DNA from: an uncultured Robiginitomaculum sp.
Lineage (GTDB): Bacteria > Pseudomonadota > Alphaproteobacteria > Caulobacterales > Maricaulaceae
DNA length: 39,653 bases
Reading direction: 5' to 3'
Assembly: GCA_938001945.1 (NCBI GenBank)
Contig: CALLBH010000148.1
Span: 1-39,653, forward strand
The notes below the pieces were generated by a model, which did no database searches, was not told the DNA's origin, and saw only the letters and a program-made list of their open reading frames with translations. Below are positions 27,470-36,428 of this stretch, in pieces; position 1 is the first letter of the stretch; every line of letters starts with the position of its first letter. The translations under genes were made by a program, and so were the position numbers.

Positions 27470-27486
27470 TTATCGTTTATCGATAA
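27470..27486. promoter_or_regulatory. Palindromic operator-like element TTATCG-TTTAT-CGATAA
   Basis: Perfect 6-bp arms, 5-bp centre; inverted near-identical copy at 27515..27531. Confidence 0.6.
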
Positions 27487-27514
27487 TTTTTATTGACTTA
27501 TTTACGCGTCATCC

Positions 27515-27531
27515 TTATTGATAAACAATAA
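27515..27531. promoter_or_regulatory. Palindromic operator-like element TTATTG-ATAAA-CAATAA
   Basis: Perfect 6-bp arms, 5-bp centre; 15/17 match to reverse complement of 27470..27486. Confidence 0.6.
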
Positions 27532-27551
27532 TAACAATGAGAGAGACCCCC

Positions 27552-28229
27552 ATGACACGCACATCCCCCTACATCTTAAGCGCCGCAATCTTATCTGCTG
27601 CGCTCTTCGCTGCGCCGCTAGCCGCCCATGATAAATCCCATAGCGACGAACCGCAGATCACAGAAACGCACGATCTATCCGGTTTCTCGAAAATTCGAAT
27701 TGACGGTGTTTATTTGGTCAATGTCACGCAAGGAGATTCATTTTCTGTCACGACGTCAGGCGACGAGAAAGAAATGAAAAAGAGTAAAGTCGAGCTAAAC
27801 GGAGATACGCTTGTTTTAGGATCAAAAAAGAAAACATGGTCGGGCAATAAGGGCGAGCGTCACGGCATTACCACGACGATTACCCTGCCAATCCTAGAGG
27901 CGATTTCAATTAATGGCGTAAGCGAGTTTACAGGCGACAACCTTAATTTAGGGGATTTGGACCTGAACGTGAACGGCGTGGCCGACATGACCCTGTCGGG
28001 AACATGTGATGATTTAACCGCAAGCATTAACGGCGTTGGGGATATCGACCTCAAAGGCCTTGAATGCGAAACAGGCGACCTGTCGGTCAATGGCGCAGGC
28101 GAAATGAGCGCCTTTACGTCCAAATCCGTAAAAGCGCGCGTCAACGGCGTCGGGGAGATGAAAATTTACGGCGATCCCCAAGATGTCGATAAAAAGAAAA
28201 CGTGGCTCGGCAGCATTACATTGAAGTAG
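27552..28229 (+). CDS. Secreted head GIN domain (DUF2807) protein, beta-helix-like repeats
   Basis: Signal peptide; repeats ISINGVSEF / LNVNGVADM / ASINGVGDI / LSVNGAGEM / ARVNGVGEM. Confidence 0.88.
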   Translation: MTRTSPYILSAAILSAALFAAPLAAHDKSHSDEPQITETHDLSGFSKIRIDGVYLVNVTQGDSFSVTTSGDEKEMKKSKVELNGDTLVLGSKKKTWSGNKGERHGITTTITLPILEAISINGVSEFTGDNLNLGDLDLNVNGVADMTLSGTCDDLTASINGVGDIDLKGLECETGDLSVNGAGEMSAFTSKSVKARVNGVGEMKIYGDPQDVDKKKTWLGSITLK

Positions 28230-28262
28230 CCGCCATGGCTGCACGACCGACACCGTGAATTG

Positions 28263-28305
28263 ATTTACCCCGCAACATAGTGCAGTCTGCGCCTGCGGGG
28301 TAAAT
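28263..28305. repeat. Perfect 12-bp inverted repeat ATTTACCCCGCA-N19-TGCGGGGTAAAT
   Basis: Read directly; immediately before the SD of the first DUF4197 gene. Confidence 0.75.
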
Positions 28306-28319
28306 GAAGGAAAAATACG

Positions 28320-29060
28320 ATGTCAAAACTAGATCGACGCCTTATGATTGCAGGGCTTTTGAGCCTGCCCCTAAGCGCCACGACAGCCCAAGCCCAGAGC
28401 TTTGATTTAAACGATTTATTCAAAAGCAAAGCGCAAAACTTTTCACTCTCCAATACACAGGCGTCTGATGGCATTCGCGCCGCATTGGAAAAAGGCATCA
28501 CCACAGCGGTGCAAACCGTAGGCCGCGCAGGCGGTTACGCCAACGACTCTGATATCCGCATTCCACTTCCCAAAAATCTGCAATCTGTGCAGCGTTCACT
28601 GCGCATGGTCGGCATGTCCAATATGGTCGATGAACTCGAAGGCGCGCTCAATAGCGGGGCCGAGAAAGCCGCGCCGCTTGCGCTGGATATTTTCCTTGAT
28701 GTGATTATGAATATGAGCGTCACAGATGCCGTTGGCCTTGTTCAAGGCTCCGGTAATGCCGCGACAAATTATCTAAAATCGCAAGCCATGCCCAAGCTCG
28801 TCAAAGCCTTTACGCCTGTTATTAGCGGCGCGCTCTCGCAAACGGGCGCCTATGGCATGATTGATAATATTTCCGGACAGCTCTCTAGCATCCCGTTTAC
28901 GCGTGGATTGGCGGGCGATGCCAAAGAGACCCTCACGGAGCAAGGCGTCGAAGGCGGCCTGAACGGTCTGTTCCATTATGTCGGCAAACAAGAAGCCCAA
29001 ATCCGCAATAACCCTGCAGCGCGCTCTAGCGACATTCTGCGCAGCGTTTTTGGCGGTTAA
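28320..29060 (+). CDS. DUF4197 domain-containing protein (copy 1, cleaved signal peptide)
   Basis: 246 aa; ALEKGITTAVQTVGRAGGYANDSDIRIPLPKNLQSVQ and GLNGLFHYVGKQEAQIRNNPAARSSDIL. Confidence 0.9.
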   Translation: MSKLDRRLMIAGLLSLPLSATTAQAQSFDLNDLFKSKAQNFSLSNTQASDGIRAALEKGITTAVQTVGRAGGYANDSDIRIPLPKNLQSVQRSLRMVGMSNMVDELEGALNSGAEKAAPLALDIFLDVIMNMSVTDAVGLVQGSGNAATNYLKSQAMPKLVKAFTPVISGALSQTGAYGMIDNISGQLSSIPFTRGLAGDAKETLTEQGVEGGLNGLFHYVGKQEAQIRNNPAARSSDILRSVFGG

Positions 29061-29081
29061 GGTCAATTCGGAGGTAATCTT

Positions 29082-29831
29082 GTGACACATAAATTAGATA
29101 GACGCGCCATTTTGGCGGCGCTTGCTGCGCTCCCTTTGACCGCATGCGAAACCCTTGATCCTAATGTCATCGATGGCATTATTCGCGGCACAGGCGGCGG
29201 CGGATTTGGTTTGTCCCAAGCGGACGCTGCGAGCGGCATTCGCGCAGCGCTGAATAAGGGCATTACAACGGCTGTTCAAACGGTGGGCCGCGATGGTGGA
29301 TATTTTAATGACGGACAAATCCGCATTCCTCTGCCCAATACGCTTCAAGACGCGCAGCAAACTTTGCGTCAATTCGGCCTGTCAGGACTGCTTGATGAAA
29401 TCGAGGTGCAGCTTAATCGCGGGGCAGAGAAAGCCGCGCCGCTGGCTCGTGATTTATTTGTTGATGTCATTTCCGGCGTGACGATTACGGACGCGATCAA
29501 TATTGTGCGCGGCGCAGACAATGCGGCGACGCAATATTTGGCCGACAGAACCCTGCCCCGTCTGACTGATATGTTCACGCCAATCATAGACCAAGCCCTG
29601 GCGGGAACAGGCGCATATCAACTCGTAGATAATTTAACGTCTCAATTACGCCAAGTCCCCTTTGCCCCGCAGCTTGCGGCGGATGCCAAAACGGATCTCA
29701 CCCGCAAAGGCGTTGAAGGCGGTCTGGGCGGGCTCTTTCACTATATCGGAAAACAAGAAGCCGCGATCCGCGCGAACCCGGCTGAACGCACAAGCGAAAT
29801 CCTACAGCGCGTCTTTGGAGCATATGTATAA
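29082..29831 (+). CDS. DUF4197 domain-containing protein (copy 2, lipoprotein)
   Basis: 249 aa; GTG start; lipobox ALPLTACETL; paralogue of the preceding gene. Confidence 0.9.
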   Translation: MTHKLDRRAILAALAALPLTACETLDPNVIDGIIRGTGGGGFGLSQADAASGIRAALNKGITTAVQTVGRDGGYFNDGQIRIPLPNTLQDAQQTLRQFGLSGLLDEIEVQLNRGAEKAAPLARDLFVDVISGVTITDAINIVRGADNAATQYLADRTLPRLTDMFTPIIDQALAGTGAYQLVDNLTSQLRQVPFAPQLAADAKTDLTRKGVEGGLGGLFHYIGKQEAAIRANPAERTSEILQRVFGAYV

Positions 29832-31123
29832 TGAAAAAAATTCTGGCCGGCGCCGCGAGCGCAATTTTACTGACCGCCTGTAGCGCGGCTGAAAACTCGC
29901 AAGACGAGGCTATGCCAGAAAGCACATTTGATACAGCCATTATGGACGGCGTTCTGAAAAATGCCGTCGACACAGGACAAACCAAAGGCGTGTCCGCTGT
30001 GGTTTATGAAGACGGCGTAAAAGTTTACCAAGGCGCCTTCGGTTTGCGCGATGCTGAGAACAACCTACCCGTCAATGAAGACACGGTATTTCGCATTTAC
30101 TCCATGACCAAGCCGATCACATCGACGATCATCATGCAGATGGTTGAAGAAGGCAAAATCAAGCTCAGCGATCCTGCCTCAAAATACATTCCGCAAATCG
30201 GCCAAATGATGGCCTTTGAAGGCATGAGTGAAGACGGCATGCCCAAATTTGCACCCCAAGCCCGCCCGATTACGGTCGAAGATTTAATGCTCCACACATC
30301 AGGCATTGGTTACGGCATTTTTGGTGATATTACGCCGCTCGCCACGATGTATAAAAATGCAGGCCTTTTTAATCCCGACGAAACCATGGCGCAGATGATG
30401 GACAAGCTTCCTGCCCTGCCCCTGATGGCGCAGCCCGGTGAGATTTGGTATTATGGGTATAATATCGATGTGCTTGGCCGTATCGCCGAGACTGTCGACG
30501 GCAAACCACTCGGGGAGGTCATGCAAACCCGCATCTTTGACCCGCTCGGCATGACCAAGACTGGTTTTACTGTCCCAGAGGGCGAAGCGAGCAATTTTGC
30601 CAGCAATTATATGATGACGCCGGATGGATTAGTTCTCGCCGAAGCCGCGCAAGGCAGCCCGTTTCAAACGAAGAACGCCTATCAGTCCGGCGGCGGCGGT
30701 CTTGTCTCGACGCTTGGCGACTATGCCAAATATGGTCAAGCTATGGCCAATGGCGGAGAACTTGACGGCGTGCGCATCCTGAAGGCTGAAACAGTCAAAT
30801 TGATGATGACGAACCATTTGGACGATAGCGTCACATACGCTTTTCCTTGGGATCAAGGCGGCGCTATTCGTTTTGGCTATGGCGGCTCTGTCGCGGTAAA
30901 TGCGAGCGAAGCGCTGACCTGCAAAACAGGCATAGCCAATGGTCAATGGGGCTGGGGCGGCGCGGCGCGCACAGATTTCTTTATCGACCCAGATGCGGGC
31001 TCTATGGGCATCATCATGATGCAGCAATTCGAAGAGCCTGAAACACGGCTTCACGCTGACTTCCGCCGCACAGTTTGGATGCAAACCCGCAACACGAACA
31101 AAGCGTGGTGCGCCGAAGAATAG
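29831..31123 (+). CDS. Serine hydrolase, beta-lactamase class C / penicillin-binding-like lipoprotein
   Basis: 430 aa; lipobox LLTACSAA, SMTKPITSTI (SxxK), YGYNIDVLG; TAATG overlap with DUF4197 copy 2. Confidence 0.9.
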   Translation: MKKILAGAASAILLTACSAAENSQDEAMPESTFDTAIMDGVLKNAVDTGQTKGVSAVVYEDGVKVYQGAFGLRDAENNLPVNEDTVFRIYSMTKPITSTIIMQMVEEGKIKLSDPASKYIPQIGQMMAFEGMSEDGMPKFAPQARPITVEDLMLHTSGIGYGIFGDITPLATMYKNAGLFNPDETMAQMMDKLPALPLMAQPGEIWYYGYNIDVLGRIAETVDGKPLGEVMQTRIFDPLGMTKTGFTVPEGEASNFASNYMMTPDGLVLAEAAQGSPFQTKNAYQSGGGGLVSTLGDYAKYGQAMANGGELDGVRILKAETVKLMMTNHLDDSVTYAFPWDQGGAIRFGYGGSVAVNASEALTCKTGIANGQWGWGGAARTDFFIDPDAGSMGIIMMQQFEEPETRLHADFRRTVWMQTRNTNKAWCAEE

Positions 31124-31141
31124 CTTATAAATGGACGTCGC

Positions 31142-32260
31142 CTAGGCGGCGTCCGTCATTTTGCCGCCGCCGCGTTTGACGATATGCGCGCCGAACTTCT
31201 TGCGCAAAACGAGGAACGGTTTTTCGACGATATAGTAGCTAAAGGCCGCGAGCGCGAAGCTGGCGATAACAGCCACAATGCGGCTGGTCCAGTTCTCGCC
31301 ATTTATGCGGTAGGCAACATCCAGAAGCGGGACGTGCCACAAATATAGCGCGTAACTCACCATCCCAACCCACGCCAGCGGCTTCCATTCGAGTATTGGA
31401 AAGGCGAAGCGCACGGGTTTATAGAAATATAGATTCAGGAACAATGTGAACAAGGCCACGCCTTGGAGGTTGTAGCGCGTCGTGTAGCGGAACGCGTCAT
31501 CCCGAACCAGAAAGCTGACGAGTATAGCGCCCAGCGCAATTACGATAGGCACGATCCCAATCATCCATTTCAGGCGTGCTTCACTGCCAAAAATATGTAG
31601 CAATACAGATAATAAACAGCCCCACGCAATGCTGTCGAGGCGCGTATCTGTCATCATATAATTATAATCAAATTGCGCCAAATCCGTTGCGTAATAAATC
31701 GTCAAACGCCAGATTGCAGCGGCAATAATCACGGCGAAAAGTCCCCAAGCTGCGCGCTTCCACTTCCCGCCCATAAACACCATAAAGAGCGGAAACATCA
31801 GGTAAAAATGCTCTTCTACCGCTAGTGACCACAAATGCGTCCATGGCATGAACGGTAGCTCGCCCCCTACGCGCGCGCTAACTTGGTAAATATTGGTGCC
31901 ATAAAATACGGCCGCGAGGAATTCGAGTATCTTTGGCCCGCCCCAGCCAACGAGCATGTATATTGCCGTTGTCGCGAACACCATAAAGAGCAGCGCGGGG
32001 TAAAGCCGCACAAAGCGGCGGATGTAAAAATCTTTGAGCCCAATACGGCCCTTTTTCTCATGCTCAGCGATCAACAACCGCGTGATAAGAAAGCCTGAGA
32101 TGAAAAAGAAAACCGTCACGCCGAAACCGCCCGGGACGATATGCTCGAAGCCCATATGGGCGACAAGAACAATCAATACAGATATCGCCCGAAGGCCGTC
32201 CAGGCCCGGGATAAATCCATATTGGGCCGCCGCCGGCAATGGGGAATTCACCACATTCAT
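31142..32260 (-). CDS. Acyltransferase 3 family (OafA/YrhL-like)
   Basis: 372 aa; GLDGLRAISVLIVLVAHMGFEHIVPGGFGVTVFFFISGFLITRLL, WSLAVEEHFYL. Confidence 0.92.
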   Translation of the reverse strand: MNVVNSPLPAAAQYGFIPGLDGLRAISVLIVLVAHMGFEHIVPGGFGVTVFFFISGFLITRLLIAEHEKKGRIGLKDFYIRRFVRLYPALLFMVFATTAIYMLVGWGGPKILEFLAAVFYGTNIYQVSARVGGELPFMPWTHLWSLAVEEHFYLMFPLFMVFMGGKWKRAAWGLFAVIIAAAIWRLTIYYATDLAQFDYNYMMTDTRLDSIAWGCLLSVLLHIFGSEARLKWMIGIVPIVIALGAILVSFLVRDDAFRYTTRYNLQGVALFTLFLNLYFYKPVRFAFPILEWKPLAWVGMVSYALYLWHVPLLDVAYRINGENWTSRIVAVIASFALAAFSYYIVEKPFLVLRKKFGAHIVKRGGGKMTDAA

Positions 32261-32300
32261 GGCGAGACATTAGCACAAAGGTGTTAAAGCCCTCTTAGGG

Positions 32301-32861
32301 TTAAATCTTCTCGGTAATTTTGATCGCGGCCTTACAGCCCGCCGTAATCACAGCCGATAAGACCGGATATCCAATCGCCTCTTTCGCGCCCTCTTCAACG
32401 GCCAAGTCGCGGTGGGCAAGCTCGTCCTCGCGAAATTGGGCAAATGTCGCCGACAACTCAGGCTCGCTATCTTTAAGCTCTTCCACCTGATCGCCGTAAT
32501 GCTGTTCAATCACAGTTTCTACGGCTTCTGTGCAGGCATGAGCCGCTTTTTCGCCCATCAGCGCCGTGACGACACCGAGGCCGTAGCCGGCAACATTCCA
32601 AATCGGAGTCATGACCGTGGGGCGTACATCCCGCTCTACGAGAAGCGCGTCAAAAGCATCCAAATGCTTTTGCTCTTCTTCTTCCATGTGGGCGAGCTGT
32701 TTGGCGATATTACGCGTCTTAGGGCTACGAGAGAACACGGCTTGCTGACCTTTATAGATCGCGACCGCGCCATATTCGCCTGCATGATCAACACGCAAAA
32801 TTTCACCGATGCGCGCCTTAGATACGCCAGGGCGAGGAGGACGGTGTTTGGTATTGCTCAT
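32301..32861 (-). CDS. coq7: Demethoxyubiquinone hydroxylase (COQ7 family)
   Basis: Start MSNTKHRPPRPG; EILRVDHAGEYGAVAIYKGQ, HMEEEEQKHLDAFDALL, REDELAHRD diiron motifs. Confidence 0.92.
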   Translation of the reverse strand: MSNTKHRPPRPGVSKARIGEILRVDHAGEYGAVAIYKGQQAVFSRSPKTRNIAKQLAHMEEEEQKHLDAFDALLVERDVRPTVMTPIWNVAGYGLGVVTALMGEKAAHACTEAVETVIEQHYGDQVEELKDSEPELSATFAQFREDELAHRDLAVEEGAKEAIGYPVLSAVITAGCKAAIKITEKI

Positions 32862-33367
32862 AGCTGTTTTCCTTTTATCGCTACACCAAAAGAGATGAGC
32901 GCGGCGATGGCAGAAATCAAGGCGTTCCATCCCGCCATAGACAAACCAAACATCGACCAGAGCACATCAGAGCACTGCACGATTTCCATTGGCCCGCCAA
33001 GCGAGTCCATCAAGCTCTTACCCCCAAGACCTTCATCGGCGCTGACCGCGCATGCGGCAGGACCTTCCCACCATCCAAATTCAACGCCAACATGTTTGAA
33101 AGCAAAGAAAAACGAAATTACGAAAGCCAGGCCAATCAAAACATTAAGCCCGCGTAGCCATGTCCGGCCATCAACAATCAAACTGACCATCACCGTCAAA
33201 CCCGCAACGCCCAAGACGCCTTTATGCGCGTGGCGCTGCCAATAACACATGATACACGGATCCAGACCGCCAATATATTGGAAGGCATAGGCCCCCATAA
33301 GAAGCGCGCCTGAAATACACAGCGCGGCAATAGGCCAGATGCGTAATGTAAAGAGTTTTGACATCAT
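32858..33367 (-). CDS. dsbB: Disulfide bond formation protein B family
   Basis: 169 aa; GGLDPCIMCYWQRHAH quinone-reductase motif; ATGA overlap with coq7. Confidence 0.88.
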   Translation of the reverse strand: MMSKLFTLRIWPIAALCISGALLMGAYAFQYIGGLDPCIMCYWQRHAHKGVLGVAGLTVMVSLIVDGRTWLRGLNVLIGLAFVISFFFAFKHVGVEFGWWEGPAACAVSADEGLGGKSLMDSLGGPMEIVQCSDVLWSMFGLSMAGWNALISAIAALISFGVAIKGKQL

Positions 33368-33560
33368 TTGCTTCTATTACATCAAACAGCGCTGCAAAAC
33401 GTGACAAATTCATCAGAATTTGGAAAATTAACCAAAAAACGTCATTTTATTAGGCGTTTATTCAGCTGTTAACCTTTAAAACACTTATGGATTATGCCAA
33501 AAGACCTGTGGATAAATGTTATTTGTGGGCGCGCATTTATCTCAAGGGGAAGATTAAAAC

Positions 33561-34277
33561 GTGACCACACAAATCGACAGCATCGATTTTGATCGCCATA
33601 TTGGGCAAGAGCTTCGCGATGTGCGTGAGTCTTTGGGGCTGTCCCTGGCGGATGCGTCTGGCAAATTAAATATCAATAGCGACTATCTTCGCGCAATCGA
33701 AACACTCGACACTGACGCTCTGCCCAATGCGGGTTATGGCGCTGGCTTTGTGCGCAGCTACGCAAAGCTTCTGGGGTTAAATCCTAAAGACGCTGTTGCG
33801 CGCTACAAAGCAGATACGGAAACAGCGCCTGAGCCTAGCCGCTTTAGCGCTCCGCATTTTGTAGCTCGCCGTGAAATTCGCCTTCCGCGTGGCACCTTTG
33901 CTGCAGCCCTGATCGCCGTAACCTTCACCTCACTGGCTGTATGGTATGGCACATCAACAACGGCGCAATCCCCTGAGTTGATTGTGGAAACCGCAGAGAC
34001 AATCGTCAATGCGGCGCCTGTTCCAAAAATCACGCTCGATCCCGCGCTGATTACCGTTGAAGCAATTTCTACAAGCTGGATTGAAGTGCGCGGCGCGGAT
34101 AATATTGTCGTTGCAAGTAAAATCCTTGTCGCCGGGCAGAATTTTGAGCTCCCGCGCAGCGAAGGCATGATGCTTGCCGCGCGTGATGGCGGCGCCATCA
34201 AAATCCATCGCGGCGGAAACATCTCCGGCCCGCTTGGCCCCAAAGGCGTTCCCTTGGTCGCCTACCCGCTCCCTTAG
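33561..34277 (+). CDS. HTH (HTH_25) membrane protein, RodZ-like with DUF4115 domain
   Basis: IGQELRDVRESLGLSLADASGKLNINSDYLRAIETLDTDALPNAGYGAGFVRSYAKLLGL, one TM, periplasmic domain. Confidence 0.87.
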   Translation: MTTQIDSIDFDRHIGQELRDVRESLGLSLADASGKLNINSDYLRAIETLDTDALPNAGYGAGFVRSYAKLLGLNPKDAVARYKADTETAPEPSRFSAPHFVARREIRLPRGTFAAALIAVTFTSLAVWYGTSTTAQSPELIVETAETIVNAAPVPKITLDPALITVEAISTSWIEVRGADNIVVASKILVAGQNFELPRSEGMMLAARDGGAIKIHRGGNISGPLGPKGVPLVAYPLP

Positions 34278-34379
34278 ACAAACCCAACTGTACAACTCTA
34301 AGCCCTGCGCCTTTACGCCGCTTGTCTGCGCGCGGCTATGCTCCTAAGTTAGAGATACTACGAAGGGGCCTATTTGAAT

Positions 34380-35390
34380 ATGCAGTCCAAACCGACACTC
34401 GTGCACAGCGCGTCCAGTCCAATCGACAGATTATTGGCACTGGCTTCTGATGATATGAAACATGTCGACGCGATTATCGTCGAGCGCATGCAAAGCCCTG
34501 TGGGCATGATTCCCGACCTCGCCACACATTTGGTCGGTGCAGGCGGCAAACGGCTGCGTCCATTGCTCACTATCGCCAGCGCGCATCTTTGTGATTATGA
34601 GGGCGAATCCCATCACAAGCTCGCCGCGGCGGTAGAATTCATTCACAGCGCGACTTTACTACATGACGATGTCGTTGATGAGAGCGCGCTGCGCCGTGGC
34701 CGTAAAACCGCCAATCGCGTCTGGGGCAATAGCGCCACAATATTAGTTGGTGACTTTCTTTTTGCCCGCGCTTTCAACCTGATGGTTGAGACGCAAAATA
34801 TCGAAGCCCTAGGCATATTGTCTAACGCCTCTTCCGTGATTGCGGAGGGCGAAGTGCATCAACTCGCGGCTCTGCGCAATGTCGATATGACCGAGAGCGT
34901 TTACATGGACGTGATCGGCGCGAAAACAGCCGCGCTGTTTTCTGCTGCCGCTGAAGTCTCTCCTGTCATTGCAGGTTGCCCGCTGGCCTACCGTCAAGCG
35001 CTACGCAGATACGGCCAAGAGCTCGGCCTCGCCTTTCAGCTTGTCGATGACGCGCTGGATTATGGCGGTATGGAAAGCGCTTTGGGGAAATCCGTCGGGG
35101 ATGATTTCCGCGAAGGTAAAATGACCCTTCCAGTTATTCGGGCCTACGCCTCTGGCAGCGATGACGATAAGGCCTTTTGGCGACGCGTTATATCTGAGCA
35201 TGATCAAAAGGATGTCGACTTAGAAATCGCGGTATCCAAATTACGCAAAGCGGGCGCGCTAAAAAGCACGCTCGATGAAGCCCGCCGCCGCGTCGAAAAT
35301 GCGAAAAAGGCCTTGGCCATTTTCCCGGATAATGAGTGGAAAGCCGCGCTGAAAGACATTGCTGGATTTGTTGTTGCCCGCGTAAATTAG
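34380..35390 (+). CDS. ispB: Polyprenyl (octaprenyl-type) diphosphate synthase
   Basis: GGKRLRPLLTIASA, LLHDDVVDESALRRG, FQLVDDALDY; alternative TTG start at 34374. Confidence 0.9.
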   Translation: MQSKPTLVHSASSPIDRLLALASDDMKHVDAIIVERMQSPVGMIPDLATHLVGAGGKRLRPLLTIASAHLCDYEGESHHKLAAAVEFIHSATLLHDDVVDESALRRGRKTANRVWGNSATILVGDFLFARAFNLMVETQNIEALGILSNASSVIAEGEVHQLAALRNVDMTESVYMDVIGAKTAALFSAAAEVSPVIAGCPLAYRQALRRYGQELGLAFQLVDDALDYGGMESALGKSVGDDFREGKMTLPVIRAYASGSDDDKAFWRRVISEHDQKDVDLEIAVSKLRKAGALKSTLDEARRRVENAKKALAIFPDNEWKAALKDIAGFVVARVN

Positions 35391-35399
35391 CCCCGGACT

Positions 35400-36428
35400 T
35401 TAATCTCTGAGCGGCAAGCGGCGATGCACCAATAAATATATAGTCATCGACAAAACAACAAAGCCAAGGAAATAAGCCCAAGAGCTTAGCATTTCCGATA
35501 CGCCGCCAAAGACCGCGGCAAAAGCACAGACCAGCGCTAGAAATCCATATATCAGCGTGACCGTAACATGGCTTCGCCCCGCAATGATGCTACGTTGATA
35601 AAGATGCCTGCGATGCGGCGTTGTGAGTTTTTCGCCGCGCCGAAGTCGCACCGCCATCGTCAAAAGGCTATCGGCTAAAAATGGCATCAGCAGGATCGGT
35701 CCCACATAAAGCAAACGCTCACCATAGGGATGTGCGGGAAGCGACAAACACGCCACTGCAATCATATAACCAATAAAGAGTGAGCCCGTATCACCGCAAA
35801 ATATCTTGGCCTTATTGCGTAAATTATAGGGCATGAATCCAATCAGCGGGCCAACTAAAAGCAAGCCAAATATCGCCGCAGTCGTAACGCCGCCAAGCAA
35901 CCCGCAAATGACCAAAGCGATGCTGACGATAAGCGCCGTTAAGCTCATTAAGCCATTCGCGCCGTCCATGAAGTTCACCACATTAATGACGACGAATATC
36001 CACAGCGCCGCGCCAAAATGCGCTAGAGGATCCGGGAATTGAATCACAGCTTCGCCAAGCGGTAAAGCCAAGGGCAAGCCTGTAATAAGCGGCACAGCCG
36101 CGCTAATAATTCCAATGAGCAAGAATTTGACAGATGTCGGAACGCCGAAAACATCATCAATCAAGCCCAGCGCCGCCAGCAGCAAACCTAAACCGAATAA
36201 GGCTTGTATATCCGCGCCAATATTAAAGTTGGGATAGAATTTCGACAGCGCAAACATTACGGCAAATGCGCCGATTACGACCCCTAGACCGCCCGCCGTC
36301 GGGGTCACTGTGCTGTGTGAGCTACGCGCGTCCGGGTGGTCAGATATTTTTAGGGATACCGCGAACCCTGTGACAGCTAAAGCGACGAAAAATCCGATCA
36401 GCGTGATATGCGTGAACATCTCGCTCAT
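35400..36428 (-). CDS. MraY/WecA-like undecaprenyl-phosphate sugar-1-phosphate transferase
   Basis: 342 aa; VVNFMDGANGLMSL, CGDTGSLFIGYMIA, TPHRRHLYQR. Confidence 0.9.
   Translation of the reverse strand: MSEMFTHITLIGFFVALAVTGFAVSLKISDHPDARSSHSTVTPTAGGLGVVIGAFAVMFALSKFYPNFNIGADIQALFGLGLLLAALGLIDDVFGVPTSVKFLLIGIISAAVPLITGLPLALPLGEAVIQFPDPLAHFGAALWIFVVINVVNFMDGANGLMSLTALIVSIALVICGLLGGVTTAAIFGLLLVGPLIGFMPYNLRNKAKIFCGDTGSLFIGYMIAVACLSLPAHPYGERLLYVGPILLMPFLADSLLTMAVRLRRGEKLTTPHRRHLYQRSIIAGRSHVTVTLIYGFLALVCAFAAVFGGVSEMLSSWAYFLGFVVLSMTIYLLVHRRLPLRD

Noticed and set aside
31133-31154. Hairpin GGACGTCGCC-TA-GGCGGCGTCC at the convergent end of the serine hydrolase and acyltransferase genes
   Set aside because: Overlaps the acyltransferase stop codon and lacks a clear T-run on either side; not confident enough to call a terminator.
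32412-33245. 277-aa plus-strand ORF antisense to coq7/dsbB
   Set aside because: Antisense shadow of two recognisable coding genes; composition is low-information with no family resemblance.
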